Positions 11,575-20,931 of a DNA stretch of 60,021 nucleotides are shown piece after piece. How positions within the stretch are numbered: position 1 is the stretch's first letter; every line of letters begins with the position of its first letter. A program made the translations under genes and the position numbers. Location: NCBI GenBank assembly GCA_903772945.1, contig CAICTM010000552.1:1-60021 (forward strand), written 5' to 3'. The notes under the pieces are model-generated. The model made no database searches, was not told the origin of the DNA, and saw nothing but the letters and a program-made list of their open reading frames with translations. Source of the DNA: Seminavis robusta. Lineage: Eukaryota; Bacillariophyta; Bacillariophyceae; Naviculales; Naviculaceae.

Positions 11575-12450
11575 AGGGGAGGGAAAGGGGGATCATGTGG
11601 GGTGCACTCTCTTGCTCACCAATGCTGGGGAAGAGCAAACTAAGTGAGTCCCAACTGGTTTGTGGCAGGGTGCTGAATCTTATGCTGCCGGAAAGACATA
11701 CCGTGTGCGACACATCTGAAGCTTGAATCAAATGCTCAATCTGTGAAAGGGGTGAAACTCATTGCAGAATGAGGAGAATGAAGAGACCACAGTAAGCAAG
11801 ATCCATGAAGGAACTTACAACGATTGTGGCCTTTTCGTTTGTGCCAATGTTCTGCACAGAGGGACCTGTGAGAGATGTCCTTGATGCAGTCTCTGGAGGT
11901 GGTCCAGCAGCATCTTGGGAAAAGGCCTTTTGCCATCGAGTTTTCCTCATCCCTCCCCGTGCCTGTTCCTTGTCGCAGATATCTGTGGCCATCACCACTA
12001 GAGAAAGAGGGTGAGGACTTTGCTTCCAATGCAGAGCCACGTTGCCCCAAGAATTTCCTTCACATTTGCTTACCATTCACCAGAAGCAGCCTGAATCTTT
12101 TCAGTTCAGCTTCATCCTTGTAGATGCAAGCTCGCAAGTCCTTAAAGTCGTCTTCATCAGAATCTTCCATGCTTCTTCCACGCTGTTCTGCTCCGCTGTG
12201 CTTTGTTTAAATTCGAGGCCAATGGATCGTTCTCTTCCACCGTTCGAGCATTAGGAATCCCCTGGAAGATGCAGAAAGAATCGATTTATGAGCGGCATGC
12301 TGCCATCTTGATGCTGGGAGTGATTCGCAATTCCTTCACTCACCGGGTGTTGCATGTCATGAATGGCGGCAGAAAACACGATAAAGAACTGGGTAAGTGG
12401 ATCACTAGTGATACCTGTTTTTTTTACAGAACGAAGGCCTTTGGTGTTGC
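11575..12450 (-). pseudogene. Inverted partial copy of the cyclase-phosphodiesterase gene (PDE exons)
   Basis: Read on the minus strand, this segment matches about 54,776-55,680 of the intact gene at a visibly high level (roughly nine bases in ten by eye). Exons and introns are in the same order, so it is a DNA-level duplication and not a processed copy. It carries the HDMQHP metal-site exon, the intron after it, the GIPNAR exon and the ATDICDKE exon. It is broken. Single-base deletions occur near 12,151 and 12,213, and the Met after GIPNAR is Thr. A block equivalent to 55,610-55,632 is missing, which removes the splice acceptor and part of an 11-base micro-exon. No upstream cyclase part is present. 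It cannot encode a working phosphodiesterase. It lies between convergent genes, so it may be transcribed from either strand. Confidence 0.85.
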
Positions 12451-12640
12451 TACCGGAGAACGGCGAAGAGGCCATATTTATTTGACCTAATCGATGTCTT
12501 TTTGTTGTGATGAGCCAATCAACTCTTGCTTACTAGCTTCTAGTACAGTACCATGCCGGCTACCACCGATAGTTGCACCATCTGGTACGCCGCACCTCTA
12601 TCGGTACCGGTAGCTAGGCTTGACCATGCTGAGCAATCAC

Positions 12641-14008
12641 TCAGTTGGTTCTTTGGTTGGCTCTCACGGTATCTTTTTTGTCTGCCCATAGACAGTGGAC
12701 CATGTGAGCTAGCATTCGTATTCGTGGCAGCTGTAGCTTTGGATAGTGTGACCCATCGTCCACCCGCGTATAAGGACAGCTTTCCATGTCATGATCGTTG
12801 CAAACAGCAATGGTCAGCCCTGGTGGAACTCTCGTTTGAGCTCGTTCCACAAACTTCCTCAGACGATCGTTGAGCAGTTGCACATTGTGATCTGTCCCGG
12901 CCCCTTCAATACAGTAACGATGCATGTCGTCATCCGTCAGATTGTAGTGTTCACCATCACGGCGATTGGATTTTTGGATCTTGGTGATACACTTGGCCAC
13001 GACAGTGCTCGTATTCTCCGCCAAATCTGCGAGGCCATGTTGCAGTTGTTTAGGATATCGTTCTTCACAAATATAGTTTGTAGTCTTGAACAGGAGCAAC
13101 TTGGTCCCCACTTCCCGAGCTACTTGCAACACAGTCTCCAGCCAATCCTCTTCGTAGTGAATAAATTGATGGACGTTGCAAGGTCGTTTGGGAGCAATGC
13201 CGTGATGTAACATGTGAAGACCCCAATTGGCGACGATCACGTCCGGACGCTCGACATGCAGTTTGGGCCATACTTGAGTCTTCCATCCGTGGCAATTATC
13301 CTTCATGTTATAGCCACGGAATCCCGTCCAAAAGATGTGTGCATTCATGATGTGATCATACCATACATCTTCGACCAGAGCATCCATGCCTACCAACCGA
13401 GTGCTACCTTTGCTTCGTCTACCAGCTTCCGCGTCCAGAGCCCGAACGGTCTTGGTGAGCGTCTTTGTGTTGGATAGTTTTGCCAGAAAGTCGTCTTCCG
13501 CCTGGTTTGCTGCCGTGTTATTATTGCCTTCAGTGGATGGCTTTGTCAGCATGATGATTTGATGCAATCGTTGCAGCGTTTGGAACAACGTGGAATCTCC
13601 GATTAGAGCCACCCGCTTTCCACCAAAGGCTTGAGATAGCAAGGTGCTGTCCAAGCGAGGAATGGCAGAAGAATTTGGACCAGTCCACGTCTTCAATGAT
13701 ACGTTCTCGGGATCATCATGGACGGCCCGGACAAAGGCAGAAGTGCTCCAGGGCAAATGCTGGCATTGTTCCATTTCTGTCTCTGGATTGACAATTGCCC
13801 TGTCGCTCTTCTGATTTGTTTTTGCTGCGATTCCTGGATTTTCTGCTTCGTCAAGTAATACACGCATCCTGCGAGCTTCGAAGTTACCTACCACGTACAG
13901 GATGGCCATACCAATCGCGCTGGCCGTAAACCAACGGTGTCGTCGTAGAATTCGACCCTGGTCCCGTTGCTGGGGCTCTTGTCGTTCGATGCCTGGGGAG
14001 AATGTCAT
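12641..14008 (-). CDS. Type II membrane PC-esterase/TBL-like (SGNH) protein
   Basis: The chosen start is the ATG at 14008, giving 455 residues. The open frame extends further upstream but without a supported ATG in that context. Residues 1-25 are basic and hydrophilic, then a membrane helix (about 26-45, FTASAIGMAILYVVGNF) sets a type II topology. The lumenal part carries the SGNH/PC-esterase landmarks: block I GKRVALIGDSTLFQTL with the nucleophile Ser, a NWGLHMLHHG block, and a C-terminal DDGSHYP with the Asp-x-x-His pair. Relatives (PC-esterase, TBL and CAS1-like proteins) O-acetylate polysaccharides or glycans in the Golgi. Transfer of acetyl groups to cell-wall or secreted polysaccharide is inferred here. 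It shares a 306-base divergent promoter region with the BTB gene. Confidence 0.82.
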   Translation of the reverse strand: MTFSPGIERQEPQQRDQGRILRRHRWFTASAIGMAILYVVGNFEARRMRVLLDEAENPGIAAKTNQKSDRAIVNPETEMEQCQHLPWSTSAFVRAVHDDPENVSLKTWTGPNSSAIPRLDSTLLSQAFGGKRVALIGDSTLFQTLQRLHQIIMLTKPSTEGNNNTAANQAEDDFLAKLSNTKTLTKTVRALDAEAGRRSKGSTRLVGMDALVEDVWYDHIMNAHIFWTGFRGYNMKDNCHGWKTQVWPKLHVERPDVIVANWGLHMLHHGIAPKRPCNVHQFIHYEEDWLETVLQVAREVGTKLLLFKTTNYICEERYPKQLQHGLADLAENTSTVVAKCITKIQKSNRRDGEHYNLTDDDMHRYCIEGAGTDHNVQLLNDRLRKFVERAQTRVPPGLTIAVCNDHDMESCPYTRVDDGSHYPKLQLPRIRMLAHMVHCLWADKKDTVRANQRTN

Positions 14009-14314
14009 CTTTCCACTTCCAAAAAATTGTTGTGTTGGATACCGGTATGATGCAACCAACAACAGCAAAGGAAAGCTGTCACCCCAGCAAGCTGGAGGGA
14101 CCATCGAGAGGTGCTCGCAATTCACCTTCGGGAGGTTGGGATTCCTGCGCGCAGACCTCGCCGTGGAAACGGACCCATCGTGGTACCGTACCGGTACGGT
14201 AGGGAAGGTCGTTTCAACTCGTTTTTGGCAAGTCCAACAACATCCAAAAGCATCGTCCCAGAACAGGCCACGACAAAACAAGCAAGACCTCGAAAGATTC
14301 CATAAAACAGGAAG
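14009..14314. promoter_or_regulatory. Probable bidirectional promoter region
   Basis: These 306 bases separate two divergent start codons (14008 minus, 14315 plus), so promoter elements for both genes must lie here or within the genes. A GGTACCGTACCGGTACGGTA palindromic cluster sits near 14182-14201. No TATA box is evident. Confidence 0.45.
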
Positions 14315-15178
14315 ATGCATTTCAAGAAGAGTACTCATCAGGAGATGAATAAGAACGACGTCAAGGTCCTTTCTAGTACTGGAATGAAAGCTGACGCCAT
14401 GGCCACGATTGCTGGCCGTGACCATGCAAGTAGCAGCATTGTGCTCTTTGATGTTGGCGGAAAGATTTTCAAAGTCTCTCGCTCTACACTTGACTTGTAT
14501 CCTGACACCATGTTGGCTCGCATGGCCTCTAAAGAATGGAAGACTACTGGCGAGAATACGCCTTTGTTCATTGACCGTGATGGCGATCTGTTTCGATACG
14601 TTTTGATACTGATGAGGGATGGCGGTGAAGTCAACTTGCCAATGACAGAATCTCGAGAAGGATACCTCAAGGAGCTTGAATTCTATGGCTTTTGCCTTGA
14701 CGATTTCGATGAGAGAGACGTCCACGTTGGAACCGTTGCGGAAGCAGGCAAAGTCATGGCAGCTCTTGCCGGCAACGTTCACAAGGAACTTGATGACATG
14801 GATGATTCCATTGCTGTCATAGAAAAGCAACTGAAACAACTAGAGCTTCGCAAGGAGGCCCTCAAACTGGCTCATGGCCTGTTTGAAAGAAGCCATGGAG
14901 TTCAATCAAAGGAGAACTGCAAGAAACTCACGGTTCGCAGTAAGGACAAAGACGATACTTTGTTTGCCCGCCACCTCGAAGCCATTGAAGGCAACAAGGC
15001 TATTTTGAATGAGTATCTTGAACGATACGGCCTCAAGTTGGTTGGTTTGAAATTCTTTCCACATGCATTTGATGTTGCGTTTTGTGATTTTCAGTTGGAA
15101 CGCATCGCAAGTCGAGACAAAGATGCACAGTCCAAAGAGAAGAAGAGATCCAAAAAGCAAATGGGGGGTGATGAGTAA
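14315..15178 (+). CDS. BTB/POZ (T1-type) domain protein
   Basis: This single-exon gene encodes 287 residues with a clear ATG. Residues about 40-130 form a T1-type BTB domain. It opens with IVLFDVGGKIFKVSRSTL, continues with PDTMLARMAS, and has the FIDRDGDLFRYVLILMRDG strand-helix unit and the ELEFYGF helix typical of KCTD-like domains. Residues about 145-190 are a predicted coiled coil rich in Glu/Lys/Leu. The tail is very basic (KEKKRSKKQ), which may be a nuclear signal. No channel helices follow, so this is a KCTD-like soluble adaptor. Such proteins often link substrates to cullin-3 ubiquitin ligases or form homo-oligomers. The partner is not shown here. The gene diverges from the PC-esterase gene. 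Confidence 0.85.
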   Translation: MHFKKSTHQEMNKNDVKVLSSTGMKADAMATIAGRDHASSSIVLFDVGGKIFKVSRSTLDLYPDTMLARMASKEWKTTGENTPLFIDRDGDLFRYVLILMRDGGEVNLPMTESREGYLKELEFYGFCLDDFDERDVHVGTVAEAGKVMAALAGNVHKELDDMDDSIAVIEKQLKQLELRKEALKLAHGLFERSHGVQSKENCKKLTVRSKDKDDTLFARHLEAIEGNKAILNEYLERYGLKLVGLKFFPHAFDVAFCDFQLERIASRDKDAQSKEKKRSKKQMGGDE

Positions 15179-15484
15179 TTGAGCGGTACGAATCATCCTC
15201 TAAAGGAGACCACACGGTGGGACAGCCGAGCGGGAGAACAGTCAGTGCAACCTGGGTGGAAGCTGCCGTGCATGTTGGTGTTCTGCGGGTACTTTTAAAG
15301 AGTCCATTAGCTAGTAATGGAAATTTTAGAAGAAAGATGCTAGAAAGCTGCAAGAAAACTTCCCCTGGCATAAACATGGCGTCAGGTCGTGGGGCCTGGG
15401 GTTTCCAGAAGGCAAACAGCGAATGACCTCTTCGTGCTGGAATGTTGGGATGTCAGAAACGTCAGCCAAGGGTACTAGTACCAT

Positions 15485-16480
15485 ATGATCTTGAGTGCGT
15501 TGGAGGGAGTTCACATGAAAACTTGGACACATATCTTTGATTCTCAAACTTTCATCCCAACACTGTATATATCCTCTTGGTCCAGCGGAAGGAGAGCAAT
15601 GGGCGATTTCAGCACCGAAGACCTACAAGTGGCCATTTTCTCGGCGGAAAATGAACTGTCAAGGTTGCCCGATCCAAGTGTTGACAAGATGGTCAGAACC
15701 CTGCAGCAATGCCTGGAGCTTCAGGAAGAGAGAATCCTTGTATTTACCTTCAGCAAGAGTTTCCTTCCTGTGACGGCTGCCGTTAGAATTTCCCAGGTTG
15801 TCAGGAATAGTCACGCCGAGATCATTCAAAGTCGCAGCCCCCTCCTTATCAAGACTGCCAAGGGAAAAGTCATCACTGTTCATCTGATTGGAGCCATTGG
15901 CTTCTTCAGTGATCATGCATTCTTTACAGCGGCACCCACAAGCGTTTCCAACGCTGCCATGCACTCTCCGGAATCGGAAAAGGTCTCGACGGACAACAAC
16001 ATGTCGGGGGAACCTGATGGAAGGGTCGCTTCGCCGGAACCAAGCGCTGGTCTTCCTCCGACCAAGGCCCCATCATCCTCTACGAGGACCAATCCGGGTG
16101 TAGATAACACCTTCAACTTGGAAGCCTTAGATGACGAACTCCCTAACCTTGGGAGGGGACCTCTACGGAATGCTTTCCGGCAAGTTGGCACCAACCGCCA
16201 TGATAGAATCGGCAGCGCTCTTGGCAGGACGCTTCCATATTATGGTCCGCACCCCCTTGATGCTGCGACTGTCGTTACCTGCTTAAGCTGCGCCAGCGAC
16301 GTCACCGGGGATGGTACGTATGGTTCATCCAGTACCCGTTCGGGCAATTGCCATGGCTCTCTTCCCGTTGCAGCAGGCATTCCGTCACACGCGAGGGGCC
16401 ATGGAGTTGCTTTGAACAACGACAATGGTGAATCCGATGACGATCGTTTCGACGATGCCTCAGAAGAAGATGATTTCTAG
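15485..16480 (+). CDS. Uncharacterised protein with acidic C-terminus
   Basis: I do not recognise the family. The longest frame gives 331 residues from the ATG at 15485. A second in-frame ATG at 15599 (MGDFSTEDLQ) gives 293 residues and starts just before the first region with ordered character, so it may be the real start. Residues about 40-155 look folded: helices with LQVAIFSAENELSRL and VDKMVRTLQQCLEL, then strands with RILVFTFSK and GKVITVHLIGAIGFF. The rest is Ser/Pro/Gly/Asn-rich and probably disordered, ending in a strongly acidic tail DDDRFDDASEEDDF. There are no membrane helices or signal peptide. It converges with the CPBP protease gene, whose 3' end is 400 bases away. Confidence 0.55.
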   Translation: MILSALEGVHMKTWTHIFDSQTFIPTLYISSWSSGRRAMGDFSTEDLQVAIFSAENELSRLPDPSVDKMVRTLQQCLELQEERILVFTFSKSFLPVTAAVRISQVVRNSHAEIIQSRSPLLIKTAKGKVITVHLIGAIGFFSDHAFFTAAPTSVSNAAMHSPESEKVSTDNNMSGEPDGRVASPEPSAGLPPTKAPSSSTRTNPGVDNTFNLEALDDELPNLGRGPLRNAFRQVGTNRHDRIGSALGRTLPYYGPHPLDAATVVTCLSCASDVTGDGTYGSSSTRSGNCHGSLPVAAGIPSHARGHGVALNNDNGESDDDRFDDASEEDDF

Positions 16481-16880
16481 CAGCATGCGACAGCTGTTGC
16501 GCATTTGAGCATCTGGCAATGTTGAGGATCACTCGCATGCCTTCTTCACCGTCTAGAGGGAGGATAAAAGATGTGACGTTGAGAGTTAGCCCAAGCCCGA
16601 ATTCCTAAATCTCAATGGCTAGCTTAGCTGTTGCATTCTTTGTAATTGGCACAAAATCTTTCTCTGATGCACACCCGTTCTATTTGTATCATAGCAGTTT
16701 TGTTTCTCGTATTGCTGGCTGTGCACCCCATTCCTCTGCTGCCGACCTTGTTGTCTGTTTGTACAAGCTTCTGGCAAATGACTTACTTGTTGTCGGCAGC
16801 AGACAAAAACTCATCGTTTGGCTCCGTCTGGCCGTCCGTAGATTGCTGTTCATTCATCGTCGCATTCGAAGTAGGAAAGA
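16481..16880. other. Short convergent intergenic region
   Basis: This holds the 3' ends of two convergent genes. No further gene, repeat or RNA is visible. Confidence 0.4.
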
Positions 16881-18008
16881 TTAGAGCGGCCCAAACAATG
16901 TGTTTCGAACCGCTTTGCTGGTACTTCCAGAAGGACCGACAAACTCCAAATACTCGTCCATACTAATGTCTCCATTCTGATCGAGATCGGCTTGTGCCGC
17001 CACTCGTGCGCTTTGCAGCTGTGAGAGGTTGATGCCGTACGAGAACAAGGCCACGCGGAGTTCCTTGCGCGAGAGGACTCCATCGCGATTGGTATCCATG
17101 AGATAAAAGGACTCTTGAACACCCGTGACAAAGTCCTCACCTCGTTCCGCCACCCATTTTTTCTGCAAGGCAGGCGACACGTCGGGCATTTCCGATTCGC
17201 GAGCGGCATATTCCATTTGACCGGCCACATCGACCATGTGGGTCTTGTAAAAGGTGTAAAAGTCGTAGAGGGCATGGGCGAGAATGGACACGGCCAAATT
17301 TCCCGTAGTCAAATACAGAAATGCAAACCAAGAGCCATTGATGAGTTGCAATCCAAAGAGCACGATGTTGTCCAATTTGGCATCCTTGTCTCCTTGAACG
17401 AAACTGGCGGGGTTGGTGTGTAAAATGGCAAAGAGGACCGTGGAGAGCAGAGCACCCGTCAACAAGTCTCCATTACCAAAATTGTTGGCAAAGACGTAAA
17501 GCAATTGTCCTCGAAAGGTGGTTTCTTCCACAATGCCTGTCAGACCGGCCAAAAAGGCCGACACGAGCAATACCGAGATGGGTTTGGGCGTGTCACCAAA
17601 GAGTCGCAACACGGCCATGTTGGTGGACAGATTCAACCCCGAAACGGCGTAGGCCTCGGAGGTTTCGATTTTCCGAGACAGGGCCAACATGGGCAGGACT
17701 CCTACAATTCCAAAGACAATCCCTAAAACGCCAAAGTCCGCCCTGTTCGTCAAGACCTCATAGCCATTGCCGCCCGTCCAGATGGTACTGCCAATCAAGG
17801 CTTGGTTGGCGGCGTTCTGGGCAATCAGCCCCAAGTTGAGACCGGATGGTTGCGGTTGCTCGCCGCTGGTTTGCATCGCAAGGCAAGACGATGGTTTGGG
17901 CGGGAGAACGAGACCATCGTGGCAAGTTCGTACCACTCCTTGAGGAGACACAAATCCTTGGCTGGCAAGTGGAGAGAGGAGCAATAGCGATGCTGTGATG
18001 AGCTTCAT
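16881..18008 (-). CDS. CPBP (CAAX) intramembrane protease with C-terminal EF-hands
   Basis: This single-exon gene encodes 375 residues. The N-terminus (MKLITASLLLLSPLASQG, then FVSP) looks like a signal peptide whose predicted cut leaves Phe first. That is the hallmark of diatom plastid presequences (the ASAFAP-type rule), so plastid import is inferred. Residues about 85-290 hold several membrane helices and the three CPBP motifs: EETTFRG (EExxxR) near 161, FAILHTNP with the second-site His, and ILAHALYDF with the third-site His. Residues about 300-365 add two EF-hand loops, DTNRDGVLSRKE and DLDQNGDISMDE, with the expected Ca-binding acidic positions. Known CPBP proteins cut or modify membrane substrates with two Glu and two His residues. 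The EF-hand tail suggests Ca control, which is inference. Confidence 0.87.
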   Translation of the reverse strand: MKLITASLLLLSPLASQGFVSPQGVVRTCHDGLVLPPKPSSCLAMQTSGEQPQPSGLNLGLIAQNAANQALIGSTIWTGGNGYEVLTNRADFGVLGIVFGIVGVLPMLALSRKIETSEAYAVSGLNLSTNMAVLRLFGDTPKPISVLLVSAFLAGLTGIVEETTFRGQLLYVFANNFGNGDLLTGALLSTVLFAILHTNPASFVQGDKDAKLDNIVLFGLQLINGSWFAFLYLTTGNLAVSILAHALYDFYTFYKTHMVDVAGQMEYAARESEMPDVSPALQKKWVAERGEDFVTGVQESFYLMDTNRDGVLSRKELRVALFSYGINLSQLQSARVAAQADLDQNGDISMDEYLEFVGPSGSTSKAVRNTLFGPL

Positions 18009-18431
18009 GATGACTGATTTGGGTGCACTAGTAGTATGGTTGGATGTGGAACGATAAGGGTAAAGTCAAGGGAAGTCAAAGAAATGAGATACACAAAAAA
18101 AGAAAGAAAAAGATCTTCACAAGCTAGAGCAAGGCGAAAGATCTTGACAGCGGACATCATTTGAAAGATACGGTTCGACTTCCGGGTTCCGGATTATCGA
18201 ATGAATCAAATCGTATCGAATGAATCGAATGAATCGAATACCGGTACCTACCTGGAACGCGTCAAGAATCCGAACGCATCCAGAAGACTGCCAGAAGTCT
18301 CATTACATCAATCGACCGTGTGCAGGACCCACAAGAGGAAGGGTAGAAAAATAAGTCAGCGGGAGCTGCGATACCTCGGCAGAAAGACAGATAGAAGAAG
18401 GAGAATCATGTTCCGATTGCACCCATCTTTC

Positions 18432-18564
18432 AAGCTAGCCCTGGCGACAACACCCGACTACGTCGTGTGTTGCCGCCCGGTATCATTCATTCCTGCATTG
18501 CAACCTTCTTTTTATTAAGCTAGCCCTGGCGACAACACCCGACTACGTCGTGTGTTGCCGCCCG
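18432..18564. repeat. Two identical 48-bp repeats, each with a 35-bp near-palindrome
   Basis: Identical units lie at 18432-18479 and 18517-18564. Each begins AAGCTAGCCCTGGCGACAAC and ends TGTGTTGCCGCCCG. Inside each, bases 12-46 form an imperfect palindrome whose arms (GGCGACAACACCCGAC and the complement of GTCGTGTGTTGCCGCC) match at 14 of 16 positions. Exact identity over 48 bases in non-coding DNA implies recent duplication, conversion or constraint. It may be the edge of a mobile element, but no matching third copy or target-site duplication is visible. Confidence 0.75.
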
Positions 18565-18769
18565 CTACTCTATAATTTACCAGCTGCCATTCCCTTATTG
18601 TAACTCTAACCTTTACAGCTCCTGCTGGCTTATTGTGCTGTTGTGCTGATTGCACTAACCTTAAATATTAATGATTTATTCCTACCCCTAACTTGTATTG
18701 AACCATCAATGTTCAGTTTTGTTGGCTTATGACTATCTCTATCCTTATGCTTTGGCTTCACCGGAATAG

Positions 18770-18797
18770 GAAATAGGAAATAGGAAATAGGAAATAG
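18770..18797. repeat. Short tandem repeat (AGGAAAT)n
   Basis: About four copies of the 7-base unit AGGAAAT stand head to tail. A simple microsatellite. Confidence 0.7.
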
Positions 18798-19257
18798 CAT
18801 TAAAGGGGTTGAGAACTCAGGCAGTTTACCTGCCGAGGTTAGACCAAAGAAAGCCATCAGTTGTAGCAGGGAGATTCACAACCCCGAGACGAACGTGGTA
18901 GCTGCGTCCTCGGTGTGTTTGGCCCCGTCCTTTTTGATTTCGCCGAGTCCCCCTCCTTCGGACTGTCGTCGAGGGTCGCCAGTGAACCGAGCAATTCAAA
19001 CTAAGTGCGGCTGCCACCGGTACATGTAAATTTGAATGCTCTTGGGAAACTGAGCAGCCGACGCGGTGTGGGCTAGGCATCTAGATGGCTCGCAGCTAAA
19101 TTCTATTCAATTCCCTCGTACCAGTGAATGTTTTTCTTATGGATTTATTCTTGAACTAAATGCAACCGGCGAAGATGCATTTGAATGAATGAAATGTATG
19201 AAGGAATGCATTAGGGTCCACACTTCGCTGGGCCATCATCTCTCACTTTCAAAAGAG

Positions 19258-20931
19258 TCAGTTCAATCTCGCGCGTTTGGGGAGGGGCTCCTCGGGAAGG
19301 TCGTGAGCAGGAGAAGAGGTCGTGTTACACGTCGTCATTAGCACTTGAGTTAGCAATTTCAACGCCAACATCACCGCAGGGTTCGATTCGCCAAAGGAGC
19401 GTGATTCATTCAATTGCGTGAGTAGTATAATGGTCAGCCGCACTGCAGTACTGTTGTCATTGGTATTCATTGACATCTGGGATGGCAAAGCGAGCAGAGC
19501 GTCAGTTGGACGCTCACGAGTCGGGATATTCATTGCAGGGGGCAGAGATGCCTGCAACATCATGGACTGGTCGTCCAAGTTGTCTCTGTTGACTGCCACA
19601 TGTTCATGGGATGGAGGCGCCTGCTTGGGCTGCCCTCCTCGAACGACTTGAGGTGCTTTGGCCGCGGCTGCTGGAACCCTGCCATCAGCTGGGCCCGCGG
19701 ATGCTTGGCCGGGTTCACTGATGTTCATGTTGGTAGCAATGGCGGTCACAGTTCGAAAAGATGGAGGTGCCTGCTTGCGTTGCCACCCTGAAAACTTCTT
19801 CGCGGCCGCAACGAGGGCGCTGGCACTACCAGCTGGGCCAATGGATGCTTGACCGGGTTCACTGATGCTCCTGTTGGGAGAAGTGGCGATTGCAGTGCGG
19901 AAGGATGGTGGTGCCTGTTCGCGTTGCGACCCTGAAGACATTCTTGAGGCTGCCACTGGAACCCTGCTCTCCGCCGAGGCAAAAGAGACACCTTGTGGAC
20001 TGCCATTGCCGAAATTTCTCCTCCTCAATAACAGAGTGGCAGCAAATGATGAGCCCTTTTGCACTTCAAAAGGTATTTTCTGCAGCATGCCTGCCTCTGT
20101 TGAGCTTCGCTTGAATCTGCCACTTGGACTAGGGTTTGATGCTGATGCTGCAGGAGTACGGTTGACCCTCTGATTTGCAGCTGCAGGCATCTTCTCCACG
20201 GAGAACCCCTCCTCACCAATGGCAAGATTGGACCACGCAACACCAGCTGCACTTGCACCTGACTCGGCTAAGGCCAAAACAGAGCTTCCATGAGCCCCGG
20301 CCTGCGCAGACCTTTCGATGCATTGCATGAAAGGTGCCTTGGGTCCTTGGTCTTTCAATGACTGTTCTGGTGCCACAGAGCTGTGGTTGGTGTTAAAGGA
20401 TGATATGGCACCGGTGGCTGGCATCCTGGATTGTGCCTTCTCCATCACATTGTCATTCTGGCGAAGCGTTGCAGAGCCCTGATTTGAGGGCATGCTGGGG
20501 GGGCTCCGATATTGATTGTGGTGGCACAGGAGGATGTTTCCCTCGCCTCCCGCAGCAACCTCACCAAGGGTAGACCCAAGGACTCTTTCCAAGACCTTGC
20601 TATGCGGGTCTGTTAGGTCTTTCCTATACCGGACTTGATCAAGGAACACCGTCCTCAGCCTATCAAGTTTGTCTTTCCGGGCTTTGATCTCCCGCAGAGA
20701 GAAGGGCCTCCCCATATACTTCGTTCTTCCATTGTACCCATCAATTTTCTCGGCTCTCTTGGAGATTCTCTTCTCATTGCAGTTGAGCTGGTTTGCAAGG
20801 AAAGCTCGGAGAGTGGTTCCCTTCCGCAATCCTACTAGGGATCCATCCATGAACTGTGTAATCAATTCATCTAGGTATGCTTGCTCTTCAGAGCTCCAGT
20901 ACCCTGTCCTTTGATCGTTAGCTGATGTCAT
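19258..20931 (-). CDS. Putative stramenopile DNA-binding-like protein with Ala/Pro repeats
   Basis: The start is placed at the ATG at 20931 (MTSANDQ), giving 557 residues. The frame is open upstream to 21171 but has no ATG. Residues about 10-105 form a conserved helical block: YWSSEEQAYLDELITQF, then GTTLRAFLANQLNCNEKRIS, then a basic stretch with ISKRAEKIDGYNGRTKYMG. I know this pattern from diatom and oomycete proteins, where it looks like a small Myb-like or helix-turn-helix unit, though the function is unproven. The middle is disordered and carries two to three imperfect copies of a roughly 45-residue unit, with QAPPSFRT and SEPGQAS as landmarks. The C-terminus has two Leu-rich helices and ends PLPKRARLN, a likely nuclear signal. 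A transcription-factor-like role is inference. Confidence 0.62.
   Translation of the reverse strand: MTSANDQRTGYWSSEEQAYLDELITQFMDGSLVGLRKGTTLRAFLANQLNCNEKRISKRAEKIDGYNGRTKYMGRPFSLREIKARKDKLDRLRTVFLDQVRYRKDLTDPHSKVLERVLGSTLGEVAAGGEGNILLCHHNQYRSPPSMPSNQGSATLRQNDNVMEKAQSRMPATGAISSFNTNHSSVAPEQSLKDQGPKAPFMQCIERSAQAGAHGSSVLALAESGASAAGVAWSNLAIGEEGFSVEKMPAAANQRVNRTPAASASNPSPSGRFKRSSTEAGMLQKIPFEVQKGSSFAATLLLRRRNFGNGSPQGVSFASAESRVPVAASRMSSGSQREQAPPSFRTAIATSPNRSISEPGQASIGPAGSASALVAAAKKFSGWQRKQAPPSFRTVTAIATNMNISEPGQASAGPADGRVPAAAAKAPQVVRGGQPKQAPPSHEHVAVNRDNLDDQSMMLQASLPPAMNIPTRERPTDALLALPSQMSMNTNDNSTAVRLTIILLTQLNESRSFGESNPAVMLALKLLTQVLMTTCNTTSSPAHDLPEEPLPKRARLN

Larger units (their letters stand above)
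18009..19257. other. Repeat-rich intergenic region
   Basis: About 1.25 kb with no supported gene. It contains a TCGAATGAA simple repeat (about 18196-18240), two identical 48-base palindrome-bearing units (entered separately) and an AGGAAAT run (about 18770-18797). A moderately GC-rich segment (about 18830-19080) has no clear open frame. Confidence 0.5.
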
